From NCBI RefSeq assembly GCF_014529535.1, contig NW_023503339.1, forward strand, positions 856,296 through 920,295: a stretch of DNA of 64,000 nt, read 5' to 3'. Under the pieces are notes generated by a model. The model was not told where the DNA came from and did not search any database. It saw only the letters and a program-made list of their open reading frames with translations. The DNA is from Bradysia coprophila (Eukaryota > Arthropoda > Insecta > Diptera > Sciaridae). Below are positions 1 to 10,936 of this stretch, in pieces; position 1 is the first letter of the stretch, and each line of letters starts with the position of its first letter. Made by a program: the position numbers and the translations under genes.

Positions 1-642
1 CCGTTGTGGGTTGAGGTATAAATCAACGAAAAGAAACCATTTTGTTGCTCCGACTTCAAATCTTCTTCTTCTTTTTTTTTCGTATAGGGAGCTGGTCATA
101 ATGACGTCGAGTTGTATAATCAATATTTGGATCGGCTTAAGAAATTTCTCTCGGTGGAGCTGGTTAACTGACAATCAAAGAATACTCAAGGACAAACCAA
201 AAGTCCAAAACACGCCACAGACGCAGATGTTGGAGGTGAGTGTTGGTTTTTCTTCCACTAACTTAATGGAGTGTCTGGTCGCTGACATCGCTCTTTCTTT
301 GTAATTTTTCTAATCGTGTAAATATGTTTCATCAATTGCCCACAGTCCCGCTCACAGTATCGGTCTAACGACTCACTGACATAACATTCTCTTCTCGCTT
401 ATATTAACTCACCGACAAAAATTTTCCTATCCCAACAGATTTATCTTCAGCCAGTTCAGTATCGACAAATGCCGTTGCTGTTGATTTGTCCTAGCATATG
501 GGTTCTGGCCGTAGGGCCAATTTTACGCGTCATCGTCGATACATACAATCCCATACCAATCTCGAAGCTCAGGGCCAGAGACTATCAAATAATAATCCAA
601 ATGACGACGACGATGATCAATCCTTGCTAATTCTGTTTTCAG

Positions 643-2030
643 CTCAACGTCACGCCCAACCACTTCAAACCAAACTTAACGAAATGAATGCAAAATGTAG
701 TTGCTCGAAAATGGCAGCCACTGAACTGGAAAAGTGTCTCACCACATTGGAACGCAAACAGCAAACTCTGATTGACGATAGAAAATGTAAAGTGGTACGT
801 AGTCGAAAAGAGAAACGAGACGCAGCTACAAGTCCACAACTTCCATGCAAAGAAACCATCGATGCCAGTAAATCGAAGGACGTCAATTTGAAAATTTGCA
901 ACAGCCCAGCTCGCAGCGGAACCGTTCGTCTTAGTCCCCGTCGAGATATACCGACGAGAAATGCTGCCACAAGTCCTCAAGTGGATTCCCGGAGACATGC
1001 AACAGCGACGAACCACAGTTCCACCACATCGGCAGACAATGATTCAAAAAGTAATGAACCTGCTGTGGCGGCTCCAAAAATGTCTCTCGAAAAATCAAAG
1101 TCTTTATCTGAATCGCGACCACAAAGGCAGTTAAGAACCACAAGAAGTCTGTCACCACGGCCGCCTATACGACACCAACAAGCCATAATTATATCAGATG
1201 AAAATGATGTCGTGCTTAAAGTGACACCGAGCGAAGATGTTCGTTACGATCAAAGTGTAAAGCCACGAAAAGCCAAACCCAAATCGCAGAGCGAACAAAC
1301 TTCACCAAATCTCTCCGATTGTGGTACATTCTTTCCAGACGAACGATACGCTAATAATCGCAGCACCGGATGTTTAGTATATGTACCATCTGATCCATGG
1401 ATGAAAATGGACAGCAATGATTTGAAGTCGGAACGTCCGGCAACAGCCAGAAGCAGACCAGGTAACGACAGCGATCCGTGGATTCATCGCAATTCAGAAA
1501 ACCAAAATTCCAAATCACCGAAAGTTTCGCGCTCTGGATCTTCCAAAACAGACGATCGATCTAACAGTCGTCCGGCGCAGCCGAGAAGCAAATCACCAGC
1601 CATTAACGACGAGTCGACCAAAGAACCGAAACAGAAAAATTCGCTCATTGATTCATCAACCGAGAATCTAATGCTTTCACCGCAAAAAGCCCACACCTCA
1701 CCGACCGCATCGCTCTCACCGCTGGATAACCCGAAGCGAGCGAAAAATTCACTTCTCAGCGTAAACAATTCGAATTTGTTACAACCGCGGCACAGTTTCT
1801 CATCGCCATCGCAAAAGGAAGATGAGCTGCAACTGAATATTCGTCGTTTGAGCGAACAGATCAAAAGTGGTGGATATTCGACCGCATCGTCGGGATGTGT
1901 GGCACCATCAACGGATTTCACATCATATCTGAATCAAATCAAGAAAGAGAAAACGTTGACCAAAGGAATTCGGAACAGTGGTAATGTGGTTGTTGTTGAT
2001 GCGGATGTGGTATTAGAAACGACGTGCTGA
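643..2030 (+). CDS. C-terminal exon of a Ser-rich, largely disordered protein (5' exons outside or near the window edge)
   Basis: The frame is open to the TGA at 2028-2030. An ATG at 498 could open the frame, but a strong acceptor (TTCTGTTTTCAG) ends at 642, so I read this as the last exon, entered in phase 1. A good donor (GGAG|GTGAGT) at 235/236 in matching phase suggests a penultimate exon ending at 235. The encoded ~460 residues are rich in Ser, Pro, Lys, Arg and Asn, with repeated S/T-P sites (RSLSPRPP, TSPQ twice). Two short ordered-looking patches stand out: a Cys-containing helix near the start (CSCSKMAATELEKCL, then an E/K/Q-rich run) and a conserved-looking YVPSDPWMKM. A short amphipathic segment (DELQLNIRRLSEQI) lies near the C-terminus. 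I do not recognise the family. A cytoskeletal or scaffold tail is plausible but unproven. Confidence 0.65.
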
Positions 2031-2784
2031 ATTCAACTCGTCGCGGTAAATCGATTAAGTTTATGAACGGAATGTGAAATAGAGCAAATTTAGAGATAAA
2101 ATTCCACCGCGCGTGTCAACTGTTCTAGCTGATGATATTCAATGTAAATATTCTTACGGCGACACTGTTTTTATGTGTTCCATCCGCAGAACTGCATTAG
2201 AATATTTTTCTCGTATGGATGAACTCTAGAAATCTAGAAAGCGATTTTTGTCCAACAATTTATTGCTTAATTGGGAAAATCTTGGTGTACGCGCAACGTA
2301 AATAGTAAATTTTTCAATTTGCTTCGCAGAATACGCAGCTCATTTTTTTCGACATTTCGTTCATCGTAGGATTCGGTTCGGCGTCCATTGATTAGGGTGA
2401 CACTCCACTCTGAAAGTTATTTAGATTTTTCCATAGGAAATTGTTCTACGTCATATATCCTGCGAAGTGTATCGTTGATGTTTAATAATTTATGTTAATG
2501 TAACTCATCCCAAATTAAACCCAAGCAATTTGCTAACCATTCGCACTGCCAAATTAATCGGAACGTAAATTCAGTTTGATAGCAATGAATAGCAACGAAT
2601 AGTAAAACGAAACCACAACGGCCATCTAAAAGTTGGAGACTCTCACGGATTTATTTATTTCTAAATGTGAATGCACGAGTAATGAGTGTACTCTTAGCTA
2701 TTCATTTACAGAAAATATTTATTTCCCTTAATTCATTTGAGCGCATTAGCTTTTCATTTTCTATCGGCCAAAAGTATAAATAAA
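2031..2784 (+). other. Probable 3' UTR with poly(A) signal
   Basis: Non-coding sequence downstream of the Ser-rich exon. The first AATAAA in a suitable context is at 2779-2784, giving a 3' UTR of about 750 nt. Later AATAAA matches exist, so the exact end is uncertain. Confidence 0.35.
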
Positions 2785-4656
2785 ACTAAAAAGCAAAATG
2801 AAGATATTAAATATCAGGACTGTGCTCTTAAGTTTACTACACAACCGAACCGTACTGTGCTAAAGATGACGGCGAATAATTGTAGTTTCATCAAAGTCAA
2901 AAATACTTAATCAAAAGTGAAGTCATTTGAAAACATGCAACAAAAACAAACATTTTGAAAACAGATTGCGTTATCTTTTCTTCTATGTGTGTGGCTAAAA
3001 GTTATTATAATGTTTGCATAACATAACCAATTATCCTTTATCCAGTCATTACTAAATGAAGGAACAGATTCAGTTTGAGGCACTTGAAATCCCTTAAAAA
3101 ACTATAATTAGTTCCGAGGTTGCTGTGACAACGAACGTTCTACAAAATATGAAATAATCGAAACGATAACAATAATCACGAGACTATGTTTCCACATTAC
3201 CGTTTAATTGGAGGATTAGTATGATTTTCTGTGGTGTTGGTCATCAGAAACGTTTGTGACGTGCTTCACGTGAGTCCATATGAGACAAGAGACACGTTCA
3301 ATTGTTCATCCTTTTTTCATGAGACTTGACATTGCCATTACTTGTACCGTGGCGAAATCAGAAAATAAATCTTTGTTGTGTGTGATTCCAACATAATATC
3401 TCACACATATGAAACAGCACGCAATAGATCTTACTCAGGACGCTGAATACAAAAATACATGCAACCAGCAAATGTATCGAAATCAGTCATTTCGCGCGGT
3501 GTGTATTCGTTTGTATATTGTATTCATGAGGTATGTTAAATTAGCGTTCATTTAATAAACCTTTTTCTCAACTCAGTGACGAAAGGTAAAACTTTCGTTG
3601 CCTTTATTGAGAAAATCGTTGTATACTAAAAAGTCATACTCGGTGGCATCAAAAACTATTTTTTTAGTAGACTATCTGCTAAAAACAGAAGAATATCGAA
3701 ACAATTCCATGAAAAAAATCTATTTTGTTAAAAGAATTATTTCGATAACGATTCCTGGAACGTATGGCCAAGAAAATGATGAATGTGTAGTGTAGAGAAA
3801 AGTGAAAATAAATTAAGTTGTAAACTTAACTTGTACATAATTTAAGGGTATAAGGCATAATAAGTGATGGATGATATTAATTGACTTTATTACAATTACA
3901 ATAACTGAACAAAATATTCTTCAAATTTATACAAAGAATTTTTTTATTTAAATTATTTAAGGCAATCTTTCAGATGTGTATTGATGATCTGATGTGTAAT
4001 ATCAATAAGTAAAACATGAATGAAAGAAATAAAACGAAAATAAAATTATCCGATTTAAAAAAAAGAAGAAGTTAATGCCTTCAAATGCATGGGGCGAGGC
4101 ATTTGTGCTTTGAAAAAGTTTAGCAAAAATGTTGACTTTTATACCGAATTTATGAGTCTGTTAAATGAATTTATTCTGTTGACTGTCGCAATTTTTTTTA
4201 TTTTCCTCTCGTTTCGTAAACAAAGGAAAAAATCAGAGATGTTCAAGAAACTTAGTAGAAAACCAAGAAAATAGTTTCGTCAAACTACCCTAGAGGTTCG
4301 GCCATTGAACGGCAACAATAAAAATTTCAGACTAAACGGATGCAGTCGTTGCATTTCATTGACCAGTGTACGTTAGTAAGTTATTATTCATGTTTTATAA
4401 CGTTTTGTAATACTTGGAATACAAAGTAAAAGGAAACTCAAATCGTTTGCGAAACTAACTGAAATGATTATTGAATTAGACAACAATATTATGTATAGCC
4501 GATGCATTTCTACGAAACCTTATAGCCGTGCCATAAACTGAAAAATGATTTTTCCAATTGAAGAATTTTGCTAACAGGCTTTGGAAAACGATGTACTTCC
4601 ATCGAGGTTAGTTCAAGAACGCTAGGAGTTACGCTTTTAATTATACAGCGGAAAGG

Positions 4657-4744
4657 GTTTTTCCCCTGAGAAATAGTTATCTGTTCACCAAAGGTAAAAA
4701 AACGTTTTAAATTACAATTTAAAACATTTTCCCAGGGGAAAAAC
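4657..4744. repeat. Small foldback element
   Basis: Outer arms GTTTTTCCCCTG (4657-4668) and CAGGGGAAAAAC (4733-4744) are exact inverted repeats. A second inner inverted pair, GTTTTAAATT / ATTTAAAAC, lies near the centre. Probably a MITE remnant. No target duplication was recognised. Confidence 0.5.
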
Positions 4745-6074
4745 TACGTATTTCATAACAAACGCTATCTAAGTGGCGTCTGCGATCTTAAAAATGATTT
4801 TAAATGACGAATAACAAAATGAAACAAATTTACAAAACATAATCGGTAAACAATTCTTGGACGGGGGGTCAGGGGTGATCTTTTATATCAGAATTGAAAT
4901 ATCGTTGTCCTTATAAAACTTAAAAACAAAATAAAGCACTCAAAATACGGCCTGCATAATTGTTTATTATTGATAAAAAAGCGGTTTTCAACTACTGCAG
5001 ATTGTTTATGTCTATTCTAGAACTTATTCCCACCAATCTTCGGTTAAAGATTTAAGTTCAATTCCAGATGATAAGAATAAGTAATTTTCAGATTCTGTTA
5101 TATTTTTCCTGTACAAAAAAAGTTTCACGGAGATTAAGAAAAAGTCTTAGAAGCATTTATTTATGCAAAAGATCTTAAAAAAACCGAATTTTCTCATAAT
5201 TTTTTGTAAACTTTTCAACCGAATCAAATTGCAAGTATGTTTTCAAAGGAGAAGAAGACATTATTTAACTCAAAGACTCGATGCATCTTGTTGCTGAATG
5301 CTGATGCATAAAGGAAGCAGATAAATGAAGTTATTATGAAAAAAAAAACTTTTTTTTTTGAAAGACTCAATTCAATATAAATTTAAGAAAAGATTCAAAG
5401 AATAAATTTTGTTTTTTTTTGTATTTTTTTACAGTTTGTTTGTTCAATACATTAAAAAGAAAATAAAAGAAAAACCTTGTAATAAAATAAGTGATAATTA
5501 TAAATATTATTATTATTATTATAAAAATATACAAAATAAATTATTTCATATTTAAATTATTGTGTGAACAGTGTTTGCCTTATCAAAAACCATTTTGCAG
5601 ACAACAAGCCACCATAAGTCAGATATGGGCTCATCTTATCAAATAATTTGTCCAACGCGAGATCATAATGTGGGTAAGTCGTATGTGGGTAAGAATGTAT
5701 CACTTTGCATGTGAACTTCATTAAATCCAAGACCTTATTTGATATAATTTGTAACTTTATTTCGGTTAAAATTGGAAATAAGAAACTGTCTCAAAAATCT
5801 TGACACCGTGAAGAATACAAGCCAGATAGCGAATAGGGCAAGTTTGGTATTTTTGGAAAGGTGCGGTCTCAGGCTATGGTATATGGCAGCAACTGAAGCT
5901 ATACCCAGCAGTGGATGAGCTAGATATGACCAGAAAGCTTCCCGACGATGAAAAAACCAGTGAAAGTTGTCCGCATTCACAAAGTAAAAATGTTAAATTT
6001 CTTTTTAGTGCATATAATTGTTCGGTAGACCAGAGACAACCAGTATAAAAAATCTCAGGAATGTGGGCACCCAC

Positions 6075-6217
6075 AAGAAAATTTTACAAAAAATAAATTT
6101 GCGTCACAAGTGGCAGATTAGTCGGTTTTTCCGTTTAAATTCTTTCAGTACATTTTTTAACCATTTTCCTCAACATCTGCCACTTGTGACGCAAATTTAT
6201 TTTTGTAAAATTTTCTT
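6075..6217. repeat. Foldback/MITE with 42-43-bp arms
   Basis: The left arm (6075-6117) and right arm (6176-6217) are inverted copies differing by one A/T in a homopolymer. The shared core is TTTGCGTCACAAGTGGCAGA. A ~58-nt A/T-rich spacer separates them. The high arm identity implies recent origin or homogenisation. Confidence 0.75.
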
Positions 6218-6426
6218 TCACAAATTTTTTGGGTCAATTTTTTGTTGATGAAACCTTTGCGTACTGCGCACAATGCATCACCCTCAGCGATACCAGTTAT
6301 TTTGTAAGTAAGATAAAGGACTTGCGTCACATTTACCCTTTAAGGGTTTTTTGGCTGATATCACCACTTTTGTAAGTATGTCATTTCGACAACATCAAAA
6401 AACCTTATGGAAATTAATTTTTTTTA

Positions 6427-7600
6427 GAGAAATCAATCTGAATCCCAAAATCTAGAAACCAATCTTGAAACACCTCACTTATATCGAAAATAACTCAAAT
6501 CCATCGAAAAATCCGATGGAAGTTAGGAAGTGCCAGAGGAATCATCTGTCATCCCAAAATTTAGGAACCAACCTCGGAACGCCTAACCCATATCGAAAAT
6601 AACCCAAATCCATCAAAAAAACGGATGGAAGTTAGGTAGTGCCAGAGGAATCGTCTGTCATCCCAAAATTTAGGAACCAAACTTGTAACACCTCACTTAT
6701 ATCGAAAATAACTCAAATCCATCGAAAAATCCGTTGGAAGTTAGGAAGTGCCAGAGGAATCATCTGACATCCCAAATTTTAGGAACCAACCTTGGAACAT
6801 TTCACTTATATCGAAAATAACCCAAATCCATCGAAAAATCCGATGGAAGTTAGGAAGTGCCAGAGGAATCATCTGTCATCCCAAAATTTAGGAACCAACC
6901 TCGGAACACCTCACTTATATCGAAAATAACCCAAATCCATCGAAAAATCCGATGGAAGTTAAGAAGTGCCAGAGGAATCATCTGGCATCCTAAAATTTAG
7001 GAACCAACCTCGGAACACCTCACTTATATCGAAAATAACCCAAACCCATCGAAAAATCCGATGGAAGTTAAGAAGTGCCAGAGGAATCATCTGTCATCCT
7101 AAAATTTAGGAACCAACCTCGGAACACCTTACTTATATCGAATATAACCCAAATCCATCGAAAAATCCGATGGAAGTTAAGAAATGCCAGAGGAATCATC
7201 TGTCATCCTAAAATTTAGGAACCAACCTTGGAACACCTCACTTATATCGAAAAAAACCCAAATACATCGAAAAACCCGATGGAAGTTAGGAAGTGCCAGA
7301 GGAATCATCTGTCATCCCACAATTTAGGAACCAACCTTGGAACACCTCACTTATATCGAAAATAACCCAAATCCATCGAAAAATCCGATGGAACTTAAGA
7401 AGTGCCAGAGGAATCATCTGTCATCCTAAAATTTAGGAACCAACCTCAGAACACCTCACTTATATCGAAAAAAAAACCCAAATCCATCGAAAAATCCGAT
7501 GGAAGTTAGGAAGTGCCAGAGGAATCATCTGTCATCCCAAAATTTAGGAACCGACCTGGGAACACATCACTCATGACGAAAATAGCCCAAATCCATCAAA
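6427..7600. repeat. 109-bp satellite-like tandem array, about 10.5 copies
   Basis: The motif GATGGAA(G/C)TTA(G/A) recurs at about 6515, 6624, 6733 (GTTGG variant), 6842, 6951, 7060, 7169, 7278, 7387 and 7498: a 109-bp period, 111 in the last interval. Each unit carries AGTGCCAGAGGAATCATCTG, AAAATTTAGGAACCAACCT and CTCACTTATATCGAAAATAA. It also contains a built-in hairpin, TCCATCG-loop-CGATGGA. The first and last units are diverged. No coding capacity. Confidence 0.92.
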
Positions 7601-7651
7601 ACACTTTTTCCAATCATAATTCATAATTACTAGCTGAAAAAAAATTCTTTT

Positions 7652-7673
7652 CACACACACACACACACACACA
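7652..7673 (+). repeat. (AC)n microsatellite
   Basis: About ten CA dinucleotides in a row just beyond the end of the 109-bp array. Confidence 0.9.
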
Positions 7674-8111
7674 ACACACGCTGTTATATGGCATTGTATG
7701 GAAACTTCTGGGAGTCCTAGCTCCCAAAAACGCTTGCATACCCCCATTTTTTAAAATCTTATTTTGATCTAGGGCCCGAGATTGACCTATAACCAAAATT
7801 TCAGGAAAATCGTAAGAAACGTTTAGGAGTTACGAAATCGTCCTTTTTCATAGGAACTAACTAACTAACGTAGGCAATTTGAGTTATCTGAAATTACGAA
7901 ATTTTGCTTATTTTCAAACAAACATCAATATTTCGAAGTTCAATATCTCGGCCAATTTTGAAGCTGCAGTAACGTGTGATAGCTCGTTGAACTCGTATGG
8001 ATTCCAAGATTCCAGATATCCTAGTTTGGGGGTCGTTGGAGTTAAGGGAGAGAAGTCAAAAAGTTGCTGTAAATATGCTCCGCTGTCCTCAAAAAAATTT
8101 TGTTAAAACAT

Positions 8112-8290
8112 TTTTACTATGCTGGTGCATGTAATAAGGCTATTACATGTATAGGCAATAACCTTTACATCACTCGCATAGTAAAACGTCGTACTACACA
8201 CGGAAAATAAAGTGATATCTCGTATCACGATGAGTAAAAGTACCCCGCCCTCGGATACTTTTTCTCATCTGGATACGAGATATCACTTTA
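8112..8290. repeat. Compound foldback element
   Basis: Two hairpins sit side by side. The first has arms TTTTACTATGC (8112-8122) and GCATAGTAAAA (8176-8186) with an inner GCATGTAATAA/TTATTACATGT stem. The second has 18-bp exact arms, TAAAGTGATATCTCGTAT (8208-8225) and its complement (8273-8290), extended inward by GATGAGTAAAAGTA / TACTTTTTCTCATC. Probably a non-autonomous DNA element. Confidence 0.65.
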
Positions 8291-8564
8291 CTTCCCTTGC
8301 ATAGTAATGTACTATTGGTAGTGGACTTGCGCCACGCCCGCTAACTAACGTGCGGGCATGATAAAAGAAATCAATCAAACTATGTCATTTGACTTATGTG
8401 AAAGACCTTGAACGAATCACTCCTTCAAAACTCTTGATTTTTTTTTAAATTCTACAGGTTATGACCCTGATATTTTTCGTATGTTCAGTATGTTGTAGGG
8501 AGAACGCACTGTGTCGGTATTTTTTCTCTAAATTAAATATTAAAAAATTATTATTTATTTTCGT

Positions 8565-8580
8565 CTTTTAACATCTGTTG
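8565..8580 (+). promoter_or_regulatory. Upstream motif shared by both Cys-rich paralogues (copy 1)
   Basis: CTTTTAACATCTGTTG lies about 150 bp before the start codon of the first paralogue. Nearly the same string, followed by similar TCAA..(T/A)AG(A)AAG sequence, precedes the second paralogue. It may be a retained promoter element or simply duplicated flank. Confidence 0.4.
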
Positions 8581-8693
8581 TCAAATAGAAGAAACAAATA
8601 ATTAGAACGTCACATACTGCATAAACCTATTCTTGCAAAGGTGACTCAATCTATTTTTCACTTGCAAATAGGTAAGTCGGCTAACATTCTCGT

Positions 8694-8701
8694 TATAAAA
8701 A
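8694..8701 (+). promoter_or_regulatory. Candidate TATA box
   Basis: TATAAAAA lies 29-36 bp before the ATG at 8730. If used, the 5' UTR would be only a few nucleotides, so it may not be the real core promoter. Confidence 0.3.
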
Positions 8702-8729
8702 TTTTTGTTCATACTTGTAACCAGTAAAA

Positions 8730-9260
8730 ATGTATCGTTACTGGTGCTTCCTTGGCACAGTTCTCGTTGCGGTTGTAGTGGGACAAGTGCAAGACGCATG
8801 CACTCCATCTGGCACTAAATGCTACTTCTACAAGGATTGTTTAGAAGCGAAATTTACATGTGGTCCCAGCGGCTATGCAATGGATTACGGGTTTCGATTC
8901 TGTAATAAGTTTCAAGAAAATCGAGTCTTGTTTTCTCCACTTGGTAAAATGTGGGTTTCAGCTACGTGCTTCTGTCTACAAAACAATCTGGTGGGCCCCA
9001 CTACAAATGGAACATTCAATGCAACGACAACGTGTACAGACATCAACAATTTTGCTTGGACAACGCATCTAGGTTGTTACACTGATACCAATCCATCCGT
9101 TTGCAATATTCCGATCATTGATTGGATTATCATCTTGAACACAGTGAAGGAAAGCTTCAATGATTTGATGTCGTACGAACTTGTGGCGCAGGTTGGACAT
9201 ATTTGTGGCACAGAGTACTATGAAAAAGTTGTGAAGATTCTGAATGTATTAATCATATGA
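8730..9260 (+). CDS. Secreted Cys-rich protein, stanniocalcin-like (paralogue 1)
   Basis: Single-exon, 176 residues. A hydrophobic N-terminus (about residues 5-18, ending near VVVGQVQ) predicts a signal peptide. The mature part has 11 cysteines. The spacing CLE-x5-C...FCNKF...F-SPLGK-WVSAT..CLQ, then TTC...GCY...VCNI..DW, matches my recollection of the stanniocalcin pattern, which also uses 11 half-cystines; this is family inference, not a search result. There are candidate N-glycosylation sites at NGT and NAT. AATAAA at 9299-9304 lies about 40 nt after the stop. It is roughly half identical to the gene at 10937. It could instead be an insect-specific secreted family. Its role is unknown; a hormone-like or extracellular ligand is possible. 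Confidence 0.8.
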   Translation: MYRYWCFLGTVLVAVVVGQVQDACTPSGTKCYFYKDCLEAKFTCGPSGYAMDYGFRFCNKFQENRVLFSPLGKMWVSATCFCLQNNLVGPTTNGTFNATTTCTDINNFAWTTHLGCYTDTNPSVCNIPIIDWIIILNTVKESFNDLMSYELVAQVGHICGTEYYEKVVKILNVLII

Positions 9261-9528
9261 ATCTTTTTTAAATGATTTGGGAATTAAAGACCTTGTTCAA
9301 TAAATCGGAACAACAAACACTGTAAGCCCTTTTGTCATCGTCGATCCACACCTATTACATCTACGATATAAAGGTTAATGTTTCTTGGTTTTCCATTGGT
9401 ACATAGCTATTTTATTATAAAGAAGCTCGACAAAATTCGGTTGTGGTGTCTAAGTTACACGAATTCAATTGATGAATATATTCCTATATTTCAATCAGTG
9501 TATATGGCAGGCATATAATACCTCTAAG

Positions 9529-9660
9529 CAACGCACTGCGAAACATGAGTGGTACTCTAAATAGAGTACTGAAACTTGACAGTGTCAAGCAATTGCAAAA
9601 CACTGTAAAAAAACCATTTTATAATGGTATTCTATGATCACTTTTGCTTGAAGTGCGTTG
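9529..9660. mobile_element. MITE of the CAACGCACT family (copy 1)
   Basis: It starts CAACGCACTGCG and ends AAGTGCGTTG, giving inverted ends. The inside has AGAGTACTGAAACTTGACA. The flanks CTCTAAG / AACTAAG may be a decayed 7-bp target duplication (5 of 7 match). Related copies lie near 18945-19058 and at 57188-59199. Confidence 0.65.
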
Positions 9661-10327
9661 AACTAAGCAAAAAACATCTCTGCAATTAAAGTTTTGATTG
9701 ACAGAGTATTACCAAATTGTTTTATGATTATAAAAAAAATCAAGATTGTCATCTGTCGCTTATGGTTTTCTTAATGTGTGTTGTATTCACCGTTGTATTC
9801 CAGAGTTTAAAAAAATGTCCTAGCAAAAAAATAAATTTGCAAGAAATATTCAAGGAAATATTATTGTCGACATTTTGCCTGCCACGATAAAATACATTAA
9901 AATACCGCGAGTATACGTACAATGTCTCGTATACGGAGCATGGTAGTGTACTGATTGGTAACGCAAATATACAAAAATCAATAAAATTTAAATGAGACCG
10001 GTTTCACAAATTAAAGTAAAATGGCAATAATATTTACCTATAGGTTTCGTTCACATTCATTCTTCGAATAGTCCTCCATACCGAAGCGCTATAGTCATTT
10101 GTTTTCTCTCGCTTCGCTCCGGTCGCAAACTTTCGCTTTAGGTGAAATTTCGTATTTCTTCCTAGAATCATATGGCTGAGCCCAACATTTTATGGAAGAA
10201 AATTATTATTTTCTCACCGAAAATGGCTCCTTTCAGAATAACAACAAAACGCCATTTTCACAACGCCAGGCCTACAATAGTTATTTACGTATTGATTGAG
10301 GAGGCCGAAAGAGTTACGTATTAAGTT

Positions 10328-10506
10328 TTATATGCTGCCTACTGGGGACGAAAGTTGAAAAATGTAAGCCCAAGGGCCGAAAGTGACAGAAAATTGTAAG
10401 CCGAAAGGGCGAAAGCGAAGCTTTCGCCGCGTGGGCTTACATATCTGTCACTTTCGGCCCGTGGGATTACATTTTTTTCTTTCGTCCCGCAGTAGGCAGC
10501 ATATAA
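10328..10506. repeat. Foldback element with ~28-bp outer arms and GAAAG-rich core
   Basis: The left end TTATATGCTGCCTACTGGGG and right end GCAGTAGGCAGCATATAA are inverted. Inside, GACGAAAG / CTTTCGTC, GGGCCGAAAGTGACAG / CTGTCACTTTCGGCCC and GGCGAAAGC / GCTTTCGCC also pair, so almost the whole element can fold on itself. Confidence 0.75.
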
Positions 10507-10521
10507 TAGTTATTTGTGTCT

Positions 10522-10583
10522 CTGTTTTGGACGATTGTTTTTAGCCAATTTCGCGAGTGCCTAAAACCAATCGTCAAACACAG
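10522..10583. repeat. Small inverted repeat
   Basis: Arms of 23 bp (10522-10544 and 10561-10583) sharing the GACGATTG / CAATCGTC core, with three mismatches, right next to the previous foldback. Confidence 0.55.
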
Positions 10584-10754
10584 GTATTAAAAAAAATCAT
10601 GTAAGGCGTCGAAAACCAGAGAAAAATCTCAAAACTCCCTCATTTTCGGCCTCGACACATGAAAAAATACATAACTGCTGACGTAATGGGTATAGGAATA
10701 ATTCTTTCTGGTACAGCCTCCATTCAGCTTGACATATGTACTTGATGAACGTTC

Positions 10755-10770
10755 TCTTAACATCTGTTAT
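10755..10770 (+). promoter_or_regulatory. Upstream motif shared by both Cys-rich paralogues (copy 2)
   Basis: CTCTTAACATCTGTTAT lies about 170 bp before the second paralogue, matching the site at 8565-8580. No TATA box is evident here. Confidence 0.4.
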
Positions 10771-10936
10771 CAATTACAAGGACATCAGTTTGCGATCTTT
10801 TCATCAAGAGATCAGATCGATTAAAAGGTGTCTTTTTTTATTTTTGTTTTTAAATAAGTAAGTAAACTTATTTACAATCCGTCGGAAAAAACGAATTTTT
10901 TAAAGCTTTTTGCAACCAGATTGACTACATACACTA

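Larger units (their letters stand above)
2785..6426. other. Gene-free A+T-rich stretch
   Basis: No ORF here looks coding: the short ones have low-complexity, Lys/Phe/Ile-rich translations typical of A+T-rich noise. It holds poly-A/T runs near 5338-5430, a short ATT run near 5505-5521 and two foldbacks listed separately. Confidence 0.6.
9305..10936. other. Spacer between the two Cys-rich paralogues
   Basis: No coding ORF seen. It contains a MITE and two foldbacks listed separately, so the interval between the duplicated genes has been expanded by mobile elements. Confidence 0.6.

Noticed and set aside
498-642. ATG at 498 as the true start of the Ser-rich protein
   Set aside because: The stretch 498-642 includes an Asp run and an intron-like TTGCTAAT...TTTTCAG end. 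An upstream donor in matching phase exists at 235, so splicing at 643 fits better.
7879-8106. A 75-codon plus-strand ORF after the 109-bp array
   Set aside because: No start context, no recognisable protein, and it lies in repeat-flanking DNA that looks like part of the same element.
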